From NCBI GenBank assembly GCA_009103225.1, contig RHPI01002533.1, forward strand, positions 171,000 through 234,999: a stretch of 64,000 nucleotides of DNA, written 5' to 3'. The notes beneath the pieces were generated by a model. The model was given only the letters and a program-made list of their open reading frames with translations. It was not told the DNA's origin and ran no database searches. Positions 47,756-58,723 of this stretch are shown piece by piece (position 1 is the stretch's first letter; each line of letters begins with the position of its first letter). Both the position numbers and the translations under genes were made by a program. This stretch comes from Chlorokybus atmophyticus (taxonomy: Eukaryota > Streptophyta > Chlorokybophyceae > Chlorokybales > Chlorokybaceae).

Positions 47756-47848
47756 TCCAAAAGTAATATTTCAGGCAGCAACAGGCAGGCTCAGGCAGGC
47801 TCAGGCACCAGTCAGTCCCTCAGTCCTTAGTCAGTCACCGTGTAAAAT

Positions 47849-47860
47849 TTGCGACGATGT
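47849..47860 (-). repeat. Right terminal inverted repeat of the large element
   Basis: TTGCGACGATGT is the exact reverse complement of 33274-33285. Confidence 0.6.
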
Positions 47861-47909
47861 GTAGGCGGTGTCCTCCTTAATGTACATGCTGTGCTGTAGG
47901 ACACGAAGC

Positions 47910-48025
47910 CAACAAGCCATTACTATAGGTAGTGCTGTTTACATAGTTCTTTGCATGAGCGGAAAATGTGTTACACTGTTAAGTGAAGTGAATGAGCAAG
48001 CAACATGTGGATACTATGCCCTGAT
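47910..48025 (+). repeat. 116-bp direct repeat, copy 1 (partner 52015-52130)
   Basis: Begins CAACAAGCCA and ends ATACTATGCCCTGAT, with few differences from the partner. The pair brackets the methyltransferase/gypsy composite. It does not look like a complete LTR: no TG...CA ends and too short. Confidence 0.88.
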
Positions 48026-48650
48026 TGATGCCACCAAACACATTGCAACCAGGCACACCAAGCTCACAGCGATAACAAGCACGATGCATACGCGAGCATG
48101 CACAGGCTCTCACACAGTGAGGGGGTTCTTGGTAACCGGGATGGCGTGTTCGCAGTTCAAGTCGTTTCACAAGCTTTTAGCTTTCTCACTCACAGTGTCA
48201 CCAGCTGATCCGGTGAACACTGCGACTACTTCTACAAGTCAAATTATGACTGTTCACAACATAAGCTAACGGTCGTCTCGAGGCTATTTCCACAGCAATT
48301 GTCACTTGATACAGAGCACAACTTATAACTGAACTCACAACTGAAAAGCTACGCGCGGTGCCTATGTAGGCTATGGTTGTGAGCTATCATGAAGTCATGA
48401 CCTAGCTACTAAACAAGAACGCGCGCGCGTTGGTATGCTGGTAGGCCGGGCGACGGTCTCGATGTAGACATGCGCGATGAACGCTGGTAGGCGTGGGCAT
48501 TAGGCATGACAGTGGGAAGCGTGGGCGGCCAAGGATTCTGTCCAAGCAGGCCAGGTAGGCCAGCTGGGCCGGCTGCCCACTGTCGCCGCCGCCTACCTGT
48601 GGACCTGGGCGCAGTTCTGCTGAAACAGCACTAGCAGAGCGTTCATAGCC
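48026..48650. other. No recognisable gene
   Basis: Mixed sequence with a short CG alternating run near 48420-48430. Frames are short and carry no recognised motif. Confidence 0.4.
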
Positions 48651-48659
48651 TAGCCTCCC

Positions 48660-49182
48660 CTAGCGCTTATTTGGCCACCACAGGCAGCGCCAGGCCAGCA
48701 CCGGCACTCTTGCGCAGCAGCACCGCACGCAGCGGGGTGACTCCTTCACGATGGCCTCCGCCAGCCTCGCCGCCACCATTGCCGAGGAGGAGGCCTGCTC
48801 ACAGGACGCCAACCCTGCCGTCGCCGCCTCCGTCGACAGCTTACAGGACAAGACCAACATGCCCACGCGCAGGCTGTTGTATGACACGGGTCGTACGTGA
48901 AAGAGACCAAGATAGGGCGCGCATACCAGGCTACCTACGCACCTACAGGCAGCGCATCGCTTGCGAGCTACAGAAGGCACAAGCAGCGGCAGTCTTCGAC
49001 AAGGTGGCAGCCATGACGGACATGAGGTCATACAGAAGTGTGTCGTCACCGACGCAGGATCTTTCGACCTGTTGCTGGGACAGGACTTCAACTTCCCTGT
49101 TGGCATGGTGATGGACTACTGGTTAAAGAATGTTGAAGTTATTTCTACATCCAGGCGAACGGTCAGCTTGCCCTCTGAATAG
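48660..49182 (+). pseudogene. Retropepsin-like fragment of a gypsy-type retrotransposon
   Basis: Frames on the plus strand include MASASLAATIAEEEACSQDA and LLYDTG (about 48873-48890). After a shift come CVVTDAGSFDLLLGQDFNFP and YWLKNVEV (about 49035-49150), the pattern of the C-terminal half of retroviral-type aspartic proteases. Stops separate the parts. It lies upstream of, and in the same orientation as, a methyltransferase-like frame. Confidence 0.55.
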
Positions 49183-49836
49183 GAATGGCCGCGAGAAGGC
49201 TCTAGGCGAGGACTCAAGTCGAAAGTTCCAGGCGCGGACTCGAGTCCGGAGTCTGGCGACTTCCAGACCTGCACGAGAATCGTCATAACTCGGTAGTTAC
49301 TGCACCGATTTGGACGTTCTAGAGCTTAGTAGATAGCTCTTGAGAGTAGCTACAAGATGCTTCTTAGGACGCAGCATTCAAATAAGTGTAGCAAACGTGG
49401 TGGCTTCTAGAGTAGACAGGTGTATTCCTGGCGGGTAAAACCCGCGGACATGAATGCAATAGATGGTCTTAGTCTTAGTCTTGTTGTTGCAGCCTCTTGG
49501 CGTTGGTGTTTGGTGGCGTGCACACATGTGCATGTGTAGGTTTGTCAACGCATCTCAACAAAGAAGGCATGGTTTCGTTTTCATTGGGATGAGGAGGATG
49601 AAGAGGTTTAAGGAAATCTGCCTCTCGAGCTGGTGGCTCGCACTCGCTCCCACCGGAGGTCAGCTGCAACAGCCACCTACAAGTCATTGTCGACAACCAC
49701 TAACAACTCAGCTGCAACAGCCACCCATACGTTGGGTTCGGCAACCACTGACAGGTCATCTGCGATGATCACCCACAACTCTGACCAACATTCTCCTATC
49801 CCATACGACAAATCTTAGGAAGATGCCACTGAAGAA

Positions 49837-50450
49837 GTGGCCCGCCAGAAACCAGCGGAACGCCGCTGCCGCGCACAGGTGGTCGCACATCTACTAATGA
49901 TCAGACCACGGCTCACTTCACGGGTCCCTCTCTACAGGGACCAAGCTGCGGTCCAGGAGCAACACCAGGTGGCCATTGGAGTATTGGAGTTTCACGTATT
50001 CCGTCGCCAACAAGGCACCACCGTGTTGAAACTATTTGGAGGAATAGGTAGTGGCCTCGCCGCTGTCCGCAACACCGGCGCGACGGTCATCAAGTACTTC
50101 TGCTGTGACCCTGATCCACACGCACAGAGTGCCCTAGGCCACCGACTGCGCCACCTACACAAATGCTACCCGCAGCGACTGCCGCTATCAACACTGCAAG
50201 GCAGTCTGAAGGCACTGCCACAGGACATCCGTGTAATCACTGCGGATCACCTCCTGGCGGTGGGCAACATCGACTTGCTGATAGCAGGATGGGAGTGTCA
50301 AGGACACTCCAGAGCAGGCAGAGGCCACGGACTCGCTGATCCACGCTCATGACTATTCTGAGAACTGATGCGTGTCATCCAAATCCTGCACAGCAACCAG
50401 CTGTCCAGGCCTTCGGGATACATCATCGAGAATGTGCACTCCGAAGACAA
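49837..50450 (+). pseudogene. Second cytosine-5 methyltransferase-like gene, retroelement-associated, truncated
   Basis: Motif I is KLFGGIGSGLAAVRNTGATV. An acidic motif II follows (FCCDPDPHAQSAL). Motif IV reads LLIAGWECQGHSRAGRGHGL where the family usually has PPCQ; the catalytic Cys is kept. DPRS and LF..ELMRVI follow, with two TGA codons at about 50353 and 50362. Motif VI is GYIIENVHSEDNN. The frame then breaks at about 50450 into an oppositely oriented RT fragment, so motifs VIII to X are missing. This lineage differs from the methyltransferase at 41-42.6 kb: different motif I and IV context and no Tudor. Gypsy and Copia elements that captured a DNMT have been described in Klebsormidium and dinoflagellates; this may be a related case. 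It is inactive as it stands. Confidence 0.72.
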
Positions 50451-51174
50451 TAACCGAAGGCACGTCGATAGCTGCCAGGGCCTCCATCTTCGCCTGCTAT
50501 ATGTACACACCGTGGGGCACAATCATGTGCCCTAGGTAGAGTACCTTGCGAGTGAAAAAGGTGCACTTGTCGGGGTGCACTGTCATCCTTACCCCCTTGA
50601 GTCTCTCCAACACTTCTTCGATGTGCTGTAGGTGCTCTTCGTTGCTGTGGCTAAAGATGAGAATGTCGTCAATATCGCATCGCGCGAAGTCAAGCCCCTT
50701 CAAGGCTTTGTCCATGACGCGCTGGAACTTGGTAGGAGCATTCTTCAGTCCGAAGGGCATGACTTTCCACTGGTACAGCTGCCGGTTGCCCCAAAAAGAG
50801 GTCTTGTGCTTGTCCTCCTCCTTGATAGTGATCTCGTTATACCCTTGTCGCATGTCCAGGATGCTGAAGACTATATAGTCTCCTACATCGTCAAAGATAC
50901 CCTCTGCAGTAGGCATTGGAAACCTGTCTTGTTTGGTCTTGTTGTTAAGGGGGCGATAGTCGCCGCACATACGCCGAAGTGCAGTGTATAGATCCTTGAG
51001 TGGAGAGTCAGAGATGGCAGCACCTACAATGATGGCTGGTGCGCGCAGTGCAACTGACCCGAGGGTGAAAGCACTGCCTCCCGCACGAGAGCCAGGTGTT
51101 GCCAAAGGTAAAGGTGTGCCCACTTCAACAGCTGCAGTTCGTTGTTCTTTAAGGATGGCAGTAGAATGGTCCAA
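50450..51174 (-). pseudogene. Gypsy reverse transcriptase fragment
   Basis: Contains MCGDYRPLNNKTKQDRFPMP, FSILDMRQGYNEI, FWGNRQLYQWKVMPFGLKNA and the catalytic CDIDDILIFS box, then VLYLGHMIV. It is cut off after QAKMEALAAIDVP at the junction with the methyltransferase fragment. Its N-terminal lead is fused to a gag-like frame without an intact protease between, implying a deletion. Confidence 0.85.
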
Positions 51175-51803
51175 GATCCGGGCCCGTCGCGCGGCCCTCT
51201 ATCTCAATCTCTGCAGGGGTCAGGTTGACGATCACCAACTCGGGTTCCTCCTCTGCTCTGTCAATGGCTGCGGTTATGGACAACCCGATGACTGCAGCGG
51301 GAGTGGCAGGTGAAAAGACGGCTACTAAACTTTGCAGTGACGCAGATGCTATCGTACTGGCGAGCTCGCCATAGCCAGTTACTCGATGCAGTTTAGTAAC
51401 AAACTTCCAGACATCATGTGCTTCATGGTCTAAAAACTGAACAGCAATGTGAAAAGAGATCTCGTTTGACTGATCTTTGTTCTTCAGAGCCTGCTGTCGC
51501 ATCTTGGAGTGGAACTTGATGATGAATTTGTCCAGCAAGATAGTGCTAGCACGTCCGGAGAAGCGCAGGGACATGGCTGAGCTGAAAACTCCATCTCGTA
51601 GTCATCACTGTCGGACGAGAGTGGGAAAGCTCAATGCCGAGGAGTGGACAGGATCGGAGCGAAGTTGGAGACAGAACGCGAGCCTCTGATGCTACGATCG
51701 TTGCCCCCGTTGCTGGCCCGCTCGTAGCTGAGATTGGAGGTTGGGCTCCAGCTGCTGAGTTCACCCGACTATTGGAGAGAACGGAGTGGGCCTGCTCATA
51801 CAC
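51149..51803 (-). pseudogene. Gag-like fragment upstream of the gypsy RT
   Basis: Frames on the minus strand include ILLDKFIIKFHSKMRQQALK, FHIAVQFLDHEAHDVWKFV and a Ser/Ala/Thr-rich N-terminal part. The position before RT on the same strand and the retrotransposon-gag-like helical composition suggest Gag. It is separate in orientation from the plus-strand protease fragment. Confidence 0.5.
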
Positions 51804-52310
51804 CTAGTCCACAGGTGAAAGTGTATGCATGGTAGAGTGTTTGTACTCCACTGCCTGTCTCGATGCCGCTACCACCTACCACACTAGTGCTTGTGTGCGC
51901 ACTATGTAATGACAGTGATAACGAATGCACAGGGAGGTGTTTTCAGATACAGACTGCACTATTTGGTGCAGAATGCAACGCACTCACTTGAGCAAAGAGG
52001 GTGACACTGCGAGTCAACAAGCCACTACAATATGTAGTGCTGTTTACACAGTTTTTTGCATGAGCGAAAAATGTTTTACACTATTAAGTGAGGTGAATGA
52101 GCAAGCAACACGTGGATACTATGCCCTGATCACCGGTAGAAATGGCCCCCCAACAGTTCGGCCTTGCCCACAAATTAATTGGAGATCTAGCTATAACTTA
52201 ATTAGGGATCCATATCCATTTTTGCACTTTTTGCGGCTGCAGCCACAACTTTGTTTGGTATCGAGCTGCCATTCAGGTTAACTAGCTGGTGTGCATTAAG
52301 TTCGTTATCC
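51804..52310. other. Non-coding; contains second 116-bp direct repeat
   Basis: Positions 52015-52130 repeat 47910-48025 in the same orientation. Nothing else is recognised here. Confidence 0.7.
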
Positions 52311-52484
52311 GTCTTTTTTTGAACTTTATAATGGCCACATTCTAAACTGATTTTTAGTTAGATCATGTATTAAGAAGATTAATCTTAATGCGTGATCGTC
52401 TTTTTTTGAACTTTATAATAGCCACATTCTAAACTGATTTTTAGTTAGATCATGTATTAAGGAGATTAATCTTAATGCGTGATC
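52311..52484. repeat. Two tandem copies of an 87-bp hairpin-containing unit
   Basis: Units 52311-52397 and 52398-52484 differ at about two positions. Each ends in a near-perfect hairpin: GATCATGTATTAAGA paired with TCTTAATGCGTGATC around a 7-nt loop. The second hairpin abuts unique sequence. This may be the end of a small transposon. Confidence 0.9.
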
Positions 52485-53684
52485 TAACCGGGAATGTTAT
52501 GTTATGGCCGCAGTTCGCGGCGAAAAGCCAAAAGAGCCACAGCACACGGGTTTGCGTCTCTCCATCGGCGAGATTCAAGCCTGCGCGGCAGAATCTGCTG
52601 GGTTAGCAAGCGACAGCATACGACCTTACAGTGGACCGGCTAGACAACGACGACACGAGTCACCTTACGCCGCGTTTGTAAAACATATCACTTATAACAG
52701 CTGCCTCAAATTGTCTCACGTGCCGCAATGCATGCATCGCGCATGCACCAACAGCTGCATACAACGGCACTACCGGTATATGTATATATATATACATATA
52801 GATATATAGTCATACATATATAACATTTGTTGTAATAGATATATATACCGCGATATTTACATATATTCACCACTTGTATCCAAAAGATAAAGGTGAAGGT
52901 GGATTGTACCATTATAAAGGTGACGTGGGGAGAGAGACTTTGTTCGACTTGTCGTTTTGTCCAATCACAGCGCGAGATAATCGGCAAATGTTTGCATTAT
53001 GCGCCGTGTGTCACCTGCTGGCGCAAGGTTGGTTGCGGAGTTCTGGTCAAGTCTTTACATGTTTACCTCATGTGCTACCACGGTTTACCAATGATTATAC
53101 ATGCAAGTCGCAGCCTTCTACTTGCTTGCCCCGCGGCCTGCTAGTAGTGGGCCGCGGGGCAAGCCATCAATAGGCCGCGGGGTTAAACCGACAATTTTGC
53201 AATGATGTGGTCGTAAAATAATTATGGTTTGTAACAGCGGAAGACTCGATCTTAGCGTTCTGAGTTGTTAAGCATGAAGTCTTGTATCGTTAATGGAACC
53301 GGTCACAATTTCAAAGATGATGTGTACAGCTTTAGCATGCAATCTAAATGCATTATAATGTTATCGTCGAGTCCGCAATTGCGTTCGGGAGTAAAGACGC
53401 ACTGTTAACAAATTGGTCACAACTGTAATTGCGACTGATACAAGTCTTTCTCACGGCTTGAACCCTTGATTACGTAAACACCGAATCTTTAACATTGTTG
53501 GGGATCCGGTACTTACGATCATCATCGGCAAATTGCCGTTTGTGACAGGTCGGAATGAAATTCCGGCTGCAGCTACAACATATATACGGATCCGTCATAA
53601 AGTAAGCAAAATCCGCAAATAATGTCCGGCTTCGTCCATTACAAAGTTGCGGATCCAACTTGATTTGCCGAAACCCATTTCTAC
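52485..53684. other. Non-coding stretch with TA-rich runs and a GC hairpin
   Basis: AT-dinucleotide-rich runs occur at 52778-52860. A 15-bp perfect stem with 11-nt loop lies at 53124-53164 (GCTTGCCCCGCGGCC and its complement). No gene is recognised; the right border is the sharp start of homology to the large element. Confidence 0.6.
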
Positions 53685-53689
53685 CGGTG

Positions 53690-54726
53690 GGCGTGCGAGA
53701 TTGAAGACGCATCATATATGCATTGTGCAATGAAAAATGGCTTTGCAAGGCAGCACCGTATAGTACTTGATGACGGTGATCGATCACAAACCGTCAACCT
53801 TAAAGGGCACAACGTATTCGCGTACACATCAGTTGACGGGGCACGCCATGTTTTGCGCGACAGAGGGGAGAATGTCAGTCGCAAAGTAAGCCCGGACGGC
53901 ATCATTGTTAGTCCCTGGCCAACACCACGGCAAGCCTTGACCACATACACGCCATTTGACAACAAGTTTGGACGCACACGCAGACCAAGGGCACTCGACC
54001 TATTCTGCGGCGGTGTCGGTGCCAGTGTCGGTCTATCGCACGCACGTTTTGACATGACCGGGATGGACATAAGTCCCTCCTCTGAGTACCCGCTGCTCTT
54101 CATACACCGCGATGTATGCACCATGAGTGCATGAGAGCTGAGCGAGTACAAGCTCATATGGGCCAGCCCACCATGCCAGGCCTATTCAGGTGCTATCCAG
54201 GCACCTCGACGGGCGGCACATGGCACATCCTGTAGACACCAGGATATGATACTGCTCGTGCGACGTCATACTGCTTGCAAGCTAGGTGAAGTTTGTGATT
54301 GAGCATGTGCAAGGAGCAGCTTCCTCATTCAGACTTAATCTGTCCCTTTGTGGCGCGATGTTTGGCCTATCCACCTTTCGACACCGTCTATTTGAGACAC
54401 AGCCAGTGGTAGCTACCCCACCAGCACGCTGCTCGCACGCGGGCAAGGCGGTTAAACTGCTATTGCCGCACCTATCCGCCAGCGCGAAGAAGGCAATTGT
54501 GACATCAAACGCGCCACAGCAAATGTACCCGGTCTATGGCCTTCCAAGCATCAGGGGCGGCATTGCTGCATGGCAAACAGCGCTGGGAGTGCCATGGATG
54601 ACCTCGGCCGTTACCATAGCAAATGCAGTTCCTCCCGCAATGGCGGAGTGCATAGGGAATCTCATGCTTGAAACAGTGGATACGCGCTGTGACTACCCTC
54701 CTGTGTCATGGAACTATGAGGCTTGA
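53690..54726 (+). pseudogene. Older methyltransferase copy, N-terminally truncated
   Basis: Lacks both zinc clusters and most of the Tudor-like module. Motif I reads LDLFCGGVGASVGLSHARFD. A TGA stop follows MSA (54133), and the ASPPCQAYS box lies beyond it. The same frame change before VIEHVQGA as in the younger copy occurs near 54270. The C-terminal motifs are open to TGA at the same place (NYEA). It is inactive. Confidence 0.85.
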
Positions 54727-54919
54727 GTGTGGTGCATTCTATTGATGCTTAATGGCACACAGCTGACTGATTGTTGAATGTTGCATTCAACATTCGATTG
54801 TAGTGACAATTGTGCAGAGACAGCTGCCCGGTATTGTACACGTCCACATGCAAAAGTCTTAGCGTACGATTAGCAATGCGTAACTGAATGATGTGTTCCA
54901 AACTTAGAGTAGTGAAACA

Positions 54920-57900
54920 AGTACATGTGTCACGTGGCAGTGCAGTGAACGTTTATCTAATAATTGCCCTCTTGTACACGGGCGCTGTCCTTGTCAGACA
55001 TGGGGAGCAGCTGGACATTGCCTTTTATCTGCTCGGAAGTCACGACATAAAAATGTGGACCCCCTCGACGCTTTTCCCATTCCAGAGCGATGCACTTTGT
55101 GTCGCTCGTCACATCCAGCTTCGTGTACCAGCGGACAAACACAACCTCCTTCCACACGCGCTTGCCGCTACCACCCCACACCACCACGCGCAATAAAAGG
55201 AGTGCCTAAGGCCACCACGTCACGTTCACACCGTCCTCATCACCTTCCAACTTATGTGTAGAGAACCAAGGCCGCCCATGGAACATCCCAGCTGCGCGCG
55301 CCATGCTAACTCCGGATGTCATGTACACCGCTGCGCCTCCGTTCACCACGCAAAAAGCACGCCACGCGTCGGCCAACTCAGTTGTTCCCTCCTCAACCAG
55401 CTGTCCAAGGTGGCAGGCAGCTTGTCGGCGAATGGAGTCTTTAGGGCGACTTGGCGGCTACGCGCAAAACCGCTCCAGTACGGGCTGGACTCCCTATTTG
55501 TCAGCACATCCATCCGTAGCAACTTGTTCGTCTTCTCCACTACATTACAGCACTGCTGCCGCGCCTGCACCATGACCGAGCGCATCTCGGGATCCACGAC
55601 CATGCCATCCTCTCTCACATTTTCCGCACAGCTCTATGCCTTTGGGATACGCGCCTGGTAGTCCCGGTTGTTGCCACCACGCGCCCATTGTTTAATATTT
55701 TGAACGTGCGTCTGCTCCATGCGGTTGGCGCTGAACCAATCTGGGTGTCCACCATTGGCCCAAAATGAGTGAGCTGATGCATCTTCTCGATCTTTCAACC
55801 TGACTTGTGCAGAATATAACGACAGGAGCGGATGCAACACTGCAGATTTGAAGGCGGCCAGCCCATTGTCATTGTCTGCTGTGGTCAAAGTCTCTCTTGT
55901 GTGTTCATACGCCTGGAGCAACTTCTTGTTCCACTAGGCAAGCGATGCGGCAGCAATGGTGAAGAAATCGTTGCCCGCACTGTCGAGCAGCAAACCGTCT
56001 GCACGAACCGGCAGCAGCTGCAGCACCGCCACTTTCTCCACCACCTGAAAGGAGTGGTCGGACATGAAGAAATCAACTGTGCTTGTGGGTGCATTGGAGT
56101 GCAAAACCCGTAGAGTCGCCTTGCATGCATTCAGCCTGTGCACATCTGCTTGTGAGCACGTGTCGTTGGCTTCTGTGTTTAACACAACAGCAACACCAAA
56201 GACGTATCTGGCCTACAGAGTCTATCTCGTGGATGGACGCATTCGTTCCTTCGCAGCGTCGTACACTGCAGCAAGCAGGTGGTCATTGATGCCTTCCAGC
56301 ACATGCATTGCGTCAGGGGCAAGACGAGAGTAGCAGTCAGCTCCCGGCACCCGCGACTGTCGCAAACCTCACAGTGCATTCTGTTGCCAAACCACATTGC
56401 CTGGTTACACGGAAAGCCATTCATCTTCACGATTATCGGTAATTTCACCATTACCTCATCGACATGCATAGAGTGCTGCTCTTTGAAAGCCTTAGCTGTC
56501 TGGCGTGCATTCCTAACTCCGCTATGCAAGTCCGCTCGCAGTGTCGTATTGCTGGTGTGTAGAAAGCCTCGGTTCTCAATTCCCGGTCCTCATCAATCTC
56601 CAACAGGTATGATTTGGTGACGAGACAAACATGGCAAGGATGTCGTGTTTGGTTGCCCGACACAGTGCGTGCGAGTGCGGCAGTCTCCTGCAACACGACA
56701 AACTCAGATGCTTCACTGACAACATCCTCCATGCACTGCTTGCCGGCGGGCTGCATCTGGTTACAACCATTTATGCCCACTACCTGCAAGTTGCTGATGT
56801 AGTTGGCAAGCGCGGGAAACAGACGATGCTCGATACCATTTGGGTCGATGAGCTGCAGACCTTCCCAGCTCGCCCGCTTCACATCCCCTAACACTACATT
56901 CAAAGCGTTATAGAAAATCTCACGTTTTCGAATTGAGAACGATTCCTTGCCCTGCGCCCGGTGGGATGCCCGGCCACTGCGTGAACCATCGGCAGGAGCG
57001 CTATCATAACAACCCCCATGTTGCTAGCTTACATGTCCAACTGTAGTTGGCAAGCGATGCTATCAGAGGGTAGCCACAGCGCTTGCCCGCGCTGTCCACG
57101 TGGTCTTGTCAATGTACAGAATGGCAGGCGCCAAGTCGGACGCTTCCCCCACCTCTCTCCTCAAATCCACCTCCACATCCTTCCACTAATTGCCCGTGGA
57201 AGGATGGCCAAAGCTGTGCTCGTCACCACTGTACTGGAGATTGAAGCCATTAGCGGCATGTGGATTGCCATACAATCGCGCGAGCCATACCTGCTCGGAC
57301 CAAGAGCATTAACAGGCATGCAGGCCTCAGAATAGATACTGCATCGATGCTGCATTAGATACTGCAATTTATAGACCTTGGCCGGCATATATGTGACGCT
57401 GATGTCATGAATCTCAGGGGCTCCAGGCTTGCGCAGGTCAGCCGTCACGTAGTTCTGATACGGCAGCGCACTTGCATGTGCATATGTGACACGGCTCTGA
57501 TGGTTGAAGCACATGCACCGTACACCGTGAACACACCTTCGACTAAGAGAAAGCAATTGTGGTCCGGAGGTAGCTGGCCACATGCACGCCGGTCTCCCAT
57601 TGGAGCTCTTCCGTAAGGAAATGTGCATTTCGGATGCACTTGATGATCCGCCCCATGTCGGGAGGCCGACAGGCCTTGGCCGTTGTTGCACTGCACGAAT
57701 GCCACTGCAAGAGCATGCTCCGAGCCATACCACCTGGATTTCGATGCGAGCAAAGGGACGCCTCCACTTCCATGTTGGCGTGCCACAGATTTTTCAGGCA
57801 CACGCACACATCAGAAGCCCTCGTTCACTTCCTCCTCCTCCTCCTGCTGCTGCTGCTATGCGTGTGTCTCCTGGAGGGATCCTTTATCATCAACCATGTG

Positions 57901-58075
57901 CGCATCCTGGTTCGAACTCCCCGGTTCAACATGACCCGCATCGTACTGTAATGGACACTGACCGACATATAACATAATTTGCTTGCACACCCTGCTGCTA
58001 ACAATGTGTATGTAGACCGAGCTGCGTGTGGCGAAGCGCATGTGGCAATACGGACAAAGGACTCCCGTTGCTCAC
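54920..58075 (-). pseudogene. Older Plavaka transposase copy
   Basis: All exons of the younger gene have counterparts, including CHMRFATRSSVYIHI, CHVCLVTKSYLLEIDEDREL, and SAN-RMEQTHVQNIKQWARG. Frameshifts disrupt the SDKT region (57000-57180), exon 4 and exon 5, and the conserved DAMH site near 56300. Compared with the younger copy the C-terminus extends past VQLLPMSDKD. Confidence 0.85.
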
Positions 58076-58204
58076 TGCTGACGTCGACACAGGTGTCGCC
58101 AATGTAACCTGCATTATCATATCCAGCAACACGCATAGCCGCAGCCGCCGCCACTACCGCCGCTACCCTTGCATGCCAGAGGCGGGAAACTTGGCTGCCA
58201 TTCA

Positions 58205-58545
58205 CTGGCTCCGTTGTACTAGTACTATGGTACGATCGAGCCATTGCACGTCCAGGGTGGGGTGAGTCTCTGTATTTATATCCTGATTGAACCGTTTCAA
58301 TGGTAAAAAGATGCCTTTGCCATTGAAATGGTACATTGATCCAATATGGCCGCTATTCACTGGCTTCGTCATACCATTACTATGGTACAATTGAGCCATT
58401 GCACGTCTAAAGTGGGGTGAGTCTCTGCATAAATATCCTGTTTGAACCGTTTCAATGGAACGAAGATGCATTTGCCATTGAAATAGTATATTGAAATGGT
58501 ACTTTTGTTCAGTGGCAATGGCAGATCGTACCATTGACAAGTGCT
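58205..58545. promoter_or_regulatory. Promoter palindromes of the older transposase, internally duplicated
   Basis: Two diverged copies of an about 150-bp block follow each other. Each has CACTGGCT, an ATGGTAC palindrome, GAGCCATTGCACGTC, GGGGTGAGTCTCTG and TTGAACCGTTTCAATGG. The younger element has one block (46083-46260). Confidence 0.65.
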
Positions 58546-58723
58546 GGCAATGCCAGTCCCTGCGCATGAAAACATCATTGATGGCTCCGCCAAGCTATGC
58601 CCTTACATGGCGGTGATGCCGAGGGTATGTGGCGTTTGGTGGATCGTTGGCGGCGCTGCCAGGGGCGTAGCGGGCGTTGTGGTCGAGGTCCAGGATAAAG
58701 CCCATGTTTGCACAGGGCGGGCA

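Larger units (their letters stand above)
33274..47860. mobile_element. Large Plavaka-type DNA transposon with DNA methyltransferase and OTU-RING cargo
   Basis: Inverted ends ACATCGTCGCAA (33274-33285) and TTGCGACGATGT (47849-47860) bound 14.6 kb. Inside, left to right: an unrecognised gene (-), C2HC-OTU-RING (+), zinc finger-Tudor-methyltransferase (+), Plavaka transposase (-) and a small acidic coiled-coil gene (+). Promoter regions share GTACCAT/ATGGTAC palindromes. An older copy supplies homologues of the first four genes in two fragments, so these travel together. Plavaka belongs to the KDZ group of large DNA transposons; the cargo is not standard for it as far as I know. No clear target-site duplication was found, and the ends need confirmation from other copies. 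Confidence 0.7.
53685..58723. mobile_element. Right part of the older copy of the large Plavaka-type element
   Basis: It matches 41548-46490 in order and orientation: methyltransferase 3' part (+), then Plavaka transposase (-), then promoter region. Homology starts inside the Tudor-like module and stops at 58723, where the next 72 bp are an inverted copy of a subterminal segment of the element. It is probably the other half of copy A. Confidence 0.85.

Noticed and set aside
52015-52130. 116-bp direct repeats as LTRs of the methyltransferase/gypsy composite.
   Set aside because: Too short, no TG...CA ends, no PBS or PPT beside them, and the enclosed fragments point in opposite directions.
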